This document shows positions 23,934 through 25,793 of a stretch of DNA of 25,793 nucleotides, piece after piece. Position 1 is the stretch's first letter. The number at the start of each line of letters is the position of its first letter. Source of the DNA: JBDLID01 sp039715055 (GTDB taxonomy: Bacteria > Desulfobacterota > Desulfobulbia > Desulfobulbales > Desulfocapsaceae); NCBI GenBank assembly GCA_039715055.1, contig JBDLID010000034.1, positions 1 to 25,793 on the forward strand, in the 5' to 3' direction. Position numbers and translations under genes: made by a program. The notes beneath the pieces were generated by a model. It had not been told where the DNA came from, ran no database searches, and saw only the letters and a list, made by a program, of their open reading frames with translations.

Positions 23934-24542
23934 TTATTTCGTTTTTGAAAAAACCAGTTTTCCCCCAAAATGGCCGGCAACTCCCACTGAAGTGAGAAGA
24001 ATCAGAGCCAGGAGAAGATACGTCCAGCGACCCGAGGAACCATTGCTGAGGACATCAGGCTGTACTGTTTTCCAGCCGACAAGAATCAGCAGTGTAACAG
24101 TCGCTACGCAACTGGCACTGATTTTCATCATAAAAAGAGGGGTCTTTGCTCCCTTATACTTGTTCTTCCAGGTGATATAACCGGTGATCAACACCGGCGG
24201 CATGGCCAGAAGAACAAACAACAGGCTGTAGTAGGCAGCATTTGCCAGGGAGAGCGAGCCCACCAGGACGGCCGCCACTAGAAAGATAACAGCCATTGGA
24301 ACGATTCCATTGGGGGTGTGGACGCTGATGGGGTGCAGGTGATTTTCAAGGACAAGCCGGGCTGTGGTACCCATCGACCTCTCGTCTGCGCTCTCTGCCT
24401 CCGCACTTTCCGCAGCAGCAGTTTCTTTCACATCTGCGGCTTCAACAAATTTTTCCTTTCCCGCTCCGCAGACCGGGCAACTGTCAGGTGGCGTCTCACC
24501 TTCATGAATATAGCCGCACACTGTGCATTTCCACTTTTTCAT
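23934..24542 (-). CDS. Rubredoxin domain fused to a DUF2231-like four-helix membrane domain
   Basis: This 202-residue protein has an N-terminal rubrerythrin-type rubredoxin module with four iron ligands C6, C9, C22 and C25 in C-T-V-C-G-Y and C-P-V-C-G. An acidic, alanine-rich linker follows (about 33-55). Next is a membrane domain with L-H-P-I-S-V-H before helix 1, four helices, and G-V-A-G-H-F-G-G-K-L at the end, a pattern resembling DUF2231. I chose ATG 24542 because GGAGG lies upstream of it and the rubredoxin fold begins there; an ATG at 24560 would add six residues and lacks a site. It follows the rubrerythrin gene by 44 bp. Inferred role: a membrane-anchored one-electron carrier supplying rubrerythrin or exchanging electrons with the quinone pool, possibly through heme bound by the histidines. 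The electron-transfer role is not shown by sequence alone. Confidence 0.82.
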   Translation of the reverse strand: MKKWKCTVCGYIHEGETPPDSCPVCGAGKEKFVEAADVKETAAAESAEAESADERSMGTTARLVLENHLHPISVHTPNGIVPMAVIFLVAAVLVGSLSLANAAYYSLLFVLLAMPPVLITGYITWKNKYKGAKTPLFMMKISASCVATVTLLILVGWKTVQPDVLSNGSSGRWTYLLLALILLTSVGVAGHFGGKLVFSKTK

Positions 24543-24586
24543 CTCTTTTTTGTCCTCCATGGGGATAATTTGTGTATATGAGCACT

Positions 24587-25162
24587 CTACCAGTTTTCAC
24601 CAAGCAATTCAAAATGCGCCTTCGGATGGTCACAGGCAGGACAATTTTCAGGGGCCTCGGTTCCTTTATGGAGATAACCGCAGTTGCGACAACGCCAGGT
24701 GACCACCTCATCACGTTGAAAAACCTTATCAGACGCAATATTGGCCATCAGGTCCCGGTAACGTTTTTCATGCTGTTTTTCCGCCACACCAATGGCTTCA
24801 AAAATAGTCGCGATTTCCTGGAACCCTTCTTCACGGGCAGTAACCGCAAATTGTGGGTACATAATCGTGTGTTCATGGTTCTCACCATTTGCCGCTTCTT
24901 CAAGGTTCTCCATGGTGGTCCCGATAACTCCCGCGGGAAATGTGCCGGTAACCTCAACTTCGCCGCCTTCGAGAAGCTTGAACAGCCGTTTGGCATGTTC
25001 TTTTTCCTGGTTTGCCGTCTCCTCGAAGATATGGGAGATTTGAACATAGCCCTCTTTTTTTGCCTTGGAGGCAAAGTAGGTGTAGCGGTTTCGGGCCTGA
25101 GACTCTCCACAAAATGCGGTAAGAATGTTTTTTTCTGTTTGACTGTTTTTCAATGTTGACAT
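24587..25162 (-). CDS. rbr: Rubrerythrin
   Basis: Rubrerythrin is a cytoplasmic non-heme di-iron peroxidase that reduces hydrogen peroxide in anaerobes. The N-terminal ferritin-like four-helix bundle (about residues 5-145) has candidate iron ligands E20, E53 with H56, and E128 with H131 in E-K-Q-H. The C-terminal rubredoxin domain has C158, C161, C174 and C177 in C-R-N-C-G-Y and C-P-A-C-D. The length of 191 residues is standard. The start has GGAGG seven bases upstream. The rubredoxin-membrane fusion follows in the same direction, and the PerR-like regulator gene lies 126 bp upstream, so the three probably form one peroxide-response locus. Confidence 0.97.
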   Translation of the reverse strand: MSTLKNSQTEKNILTAFCGESQARNRYTYFASKAKKEGYVQISHIFEETANQEKEHAKRLFKLLEGGEVEVTGTFPAGVIGTTMENLEEAANGENHEHTIMYPQFAVTAREEGFQEIATIFEAIGVAEKQHEKRYRDLMANIASDKVFQRDEVVTWRCRNCGYLHKGTEAPENCPACDHPKAHFELLGENW

Positions 25163-25288
25163 AGTTAGTCCTCCAGTAATGGTGTTGATTTGAATGGTTT
25201 ATTCCACGACAGGGATGAACAGCAGCGAAAATAAATCATCCTAAATAAGATTGCTTCTTTATCTTTGATCAAAAAAAACAGCTGCTAT

Positions 25289-25741
25289 TTATTGACCTTT
25301 TTCATTCATACATCGGTTACAAATTCCGTGCAGTTCGAGGTGACGGGATTGAACCTGCCCCACTTCGGTGACTGCTTCCGGCAAAGTTGTTTTGTCGAAA
25401 TCATGCCAATAGATATCCTCCACCGCTTTACAGTGAGTACAGACAAAGTGGTGATGGGGCTCAATGTTGATGTCAAAAAGAGTCCGGTCATTTGACACGT
25501 TCAATTTCTTGAGGATACCAAACTCGGTAAAGGTCGCCAGAGTTCTGTAGACGGTATCAATGGCAATGGTCGGCAGTCTTTTCTGCAGTCTCTTGTGGAC
25601 ACGCTCGGCAGATGGATGATCCATTACAGCCAGTAACTCCTTATAAATCTCAAGCCGCTGATGGGTTAATTTCATCCCGGCATCATCACACAGTTGTTTG
25701 ATGCGACTGAGATCCTGCTGATTAAATTCCTGGCTGTTCAT
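25289..25741 (-). CDS. perR: Fur-family regulator, PerR-like
   Basis: This 150-residue metal-dependent repressor has a winged helix (A-I-D-T-V-Y-R-T-L at about 60-68) and a dimerisation domain with two structural zinc pairs, C101/C104 and C141/C144. The regulatory metal site matches PerR of Bacillus: H42 in D-H-P-S-A, D90 in L-F-D, H96 and H98 in H-H-H, and aspartate D109 five residues after C104, where Fur proteins have glutamate. This supports peroxide sensing by metal-catalysed histidine oxidation, although the assignment rests on hand alignment. The adjacent rubrerythrin gene is a typical PerR target. ATG 25741 has an AAGGA site about ten bases upstream. Regulation is probably autogenous through the box at 25759-25775. 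Confidence 0.88.
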   Translation of the reverse strand: MNSQEFNQQDLSRIKQLCDDAGMKLTHQRLEIYKELLAVMDHPSAERVHKRLQKRLPTIAIDTVYRTLATFTEFGILKKLNVSNDRTLFDINIEPHHHFVCTHCKAVEDIYWHDFDKTTLPEAVTEVGQVQSRHLELHGICNRCMNEKGQ

Positions 25742-25758
25742 CTGTTACACATCCTTCG

Positions 25759-25775
25759 TTAAGATTCATTCTTAA
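25759..25775. promoter_or_regulatory. Candidate PerR/Fur box
   Basis: TTAAGATTCATTCTTAA is a 17-bp inverted repeat with one mismatched pair near its centre, 18 bp before the perR-like start codon. It resembles the AT-rich TTATAATNATTATAA-type PerR box in layout, with TTAAGA and TCTTAA half sites. Confidence 0.6.
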
Positions 25776-25793
25776 TTGATAGTAAATACGAAC

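Noticed and set aside
25163..25288. Promoter and second PerR box before rubrerythrin
   Set aside because: TTGATC with a poor -10 and only a weak imperfect AT-rich repeat; not distinguishable from chance.

Overview
The window reads as a chromosomal segment of an anaerobic, probably sulfur-metabolising Desulfobacterota (Desulfobulbales-like) bacterium. This is inferred from three things. There is a compact complex I operon whose order runs nuoC-D-H-I-J-K-L-M-N with no nuoE/F/G between D and H. There is a rubrerythrin/rubredoxin/PerR-type oxidative-stress locus typical of anaerobes. There is also a GEMM-class riboswitch of the kind common in this phylum. No ribosomal RNA, tRNA, CRISPR array or intact transposase was found.

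Region 1 (1-10421, + strand): a tightly packed complex I operon encoding the quinone-reducing arm (NuoC, D, I) and the membrane proton-pumping arm (NuoH, J, K, L, M, N). Most genes overlap or lie a few bases apart. A 398-residue protein of unknown function follows 40 bp after nuoN with its own strong ribosome binding site. The nuoC frame stays open to the left window edge.

Region 2 (10422-11947): a pair of REP-like direct repeats, then a well-formed GEMM-I (cyclic-di-GMP-type) riboswitch whose 3' strand is shared with an intrinsic terminator. This leads into a signal-peptide-bearing beta-barrel outer-membrane protein. The layout predicts transcription of the porin when the ligand is bound.

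Region 3 (11982-15805): a signalling locus. A PhnD-like periplasmic binding protein and a membrane histidine kinase are encoded on the - strand, divergent from a NarL/LuxR-type response regulator. Together they look like a three-component sensory system. A small secreted protein of unknown function with its own promoter follows (15991-16308), closed by a bidirectional terminator.

Region 4 (16465-18031): an AT-richer two-gene operon, a GbsR/MarR-type repressor followed by an NmrA-like NAD(P)-binding protein. A 20-bp perfect palindrome overlaps the predicted transcription start, so the operon is probably autorepressed. It looks horizontally acquired. A YidB-like (DUF937) protein and a strong terminator follow.

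Region 5 (18878-23478): a bifunctional proline dehydrogenase/glutamate-semialdehyde dehydrogenase (PutA, without the DNA-binding domain). It overlaps an EamA-type transporter gene that appears to start at TTG inside the putA end. A good sigma-70 promoter precedes putA.

Region 6 (23479-25793): a non-coding stretch with a striking 103-nt three-way-junction foldback and a startless coding remnant. Then comes the PerR-like regulator (with a candidate operator), rubrerythrin, and an unusual fusion of a rubredoxin domain to a DUF2231-like four-helix membrane domain.
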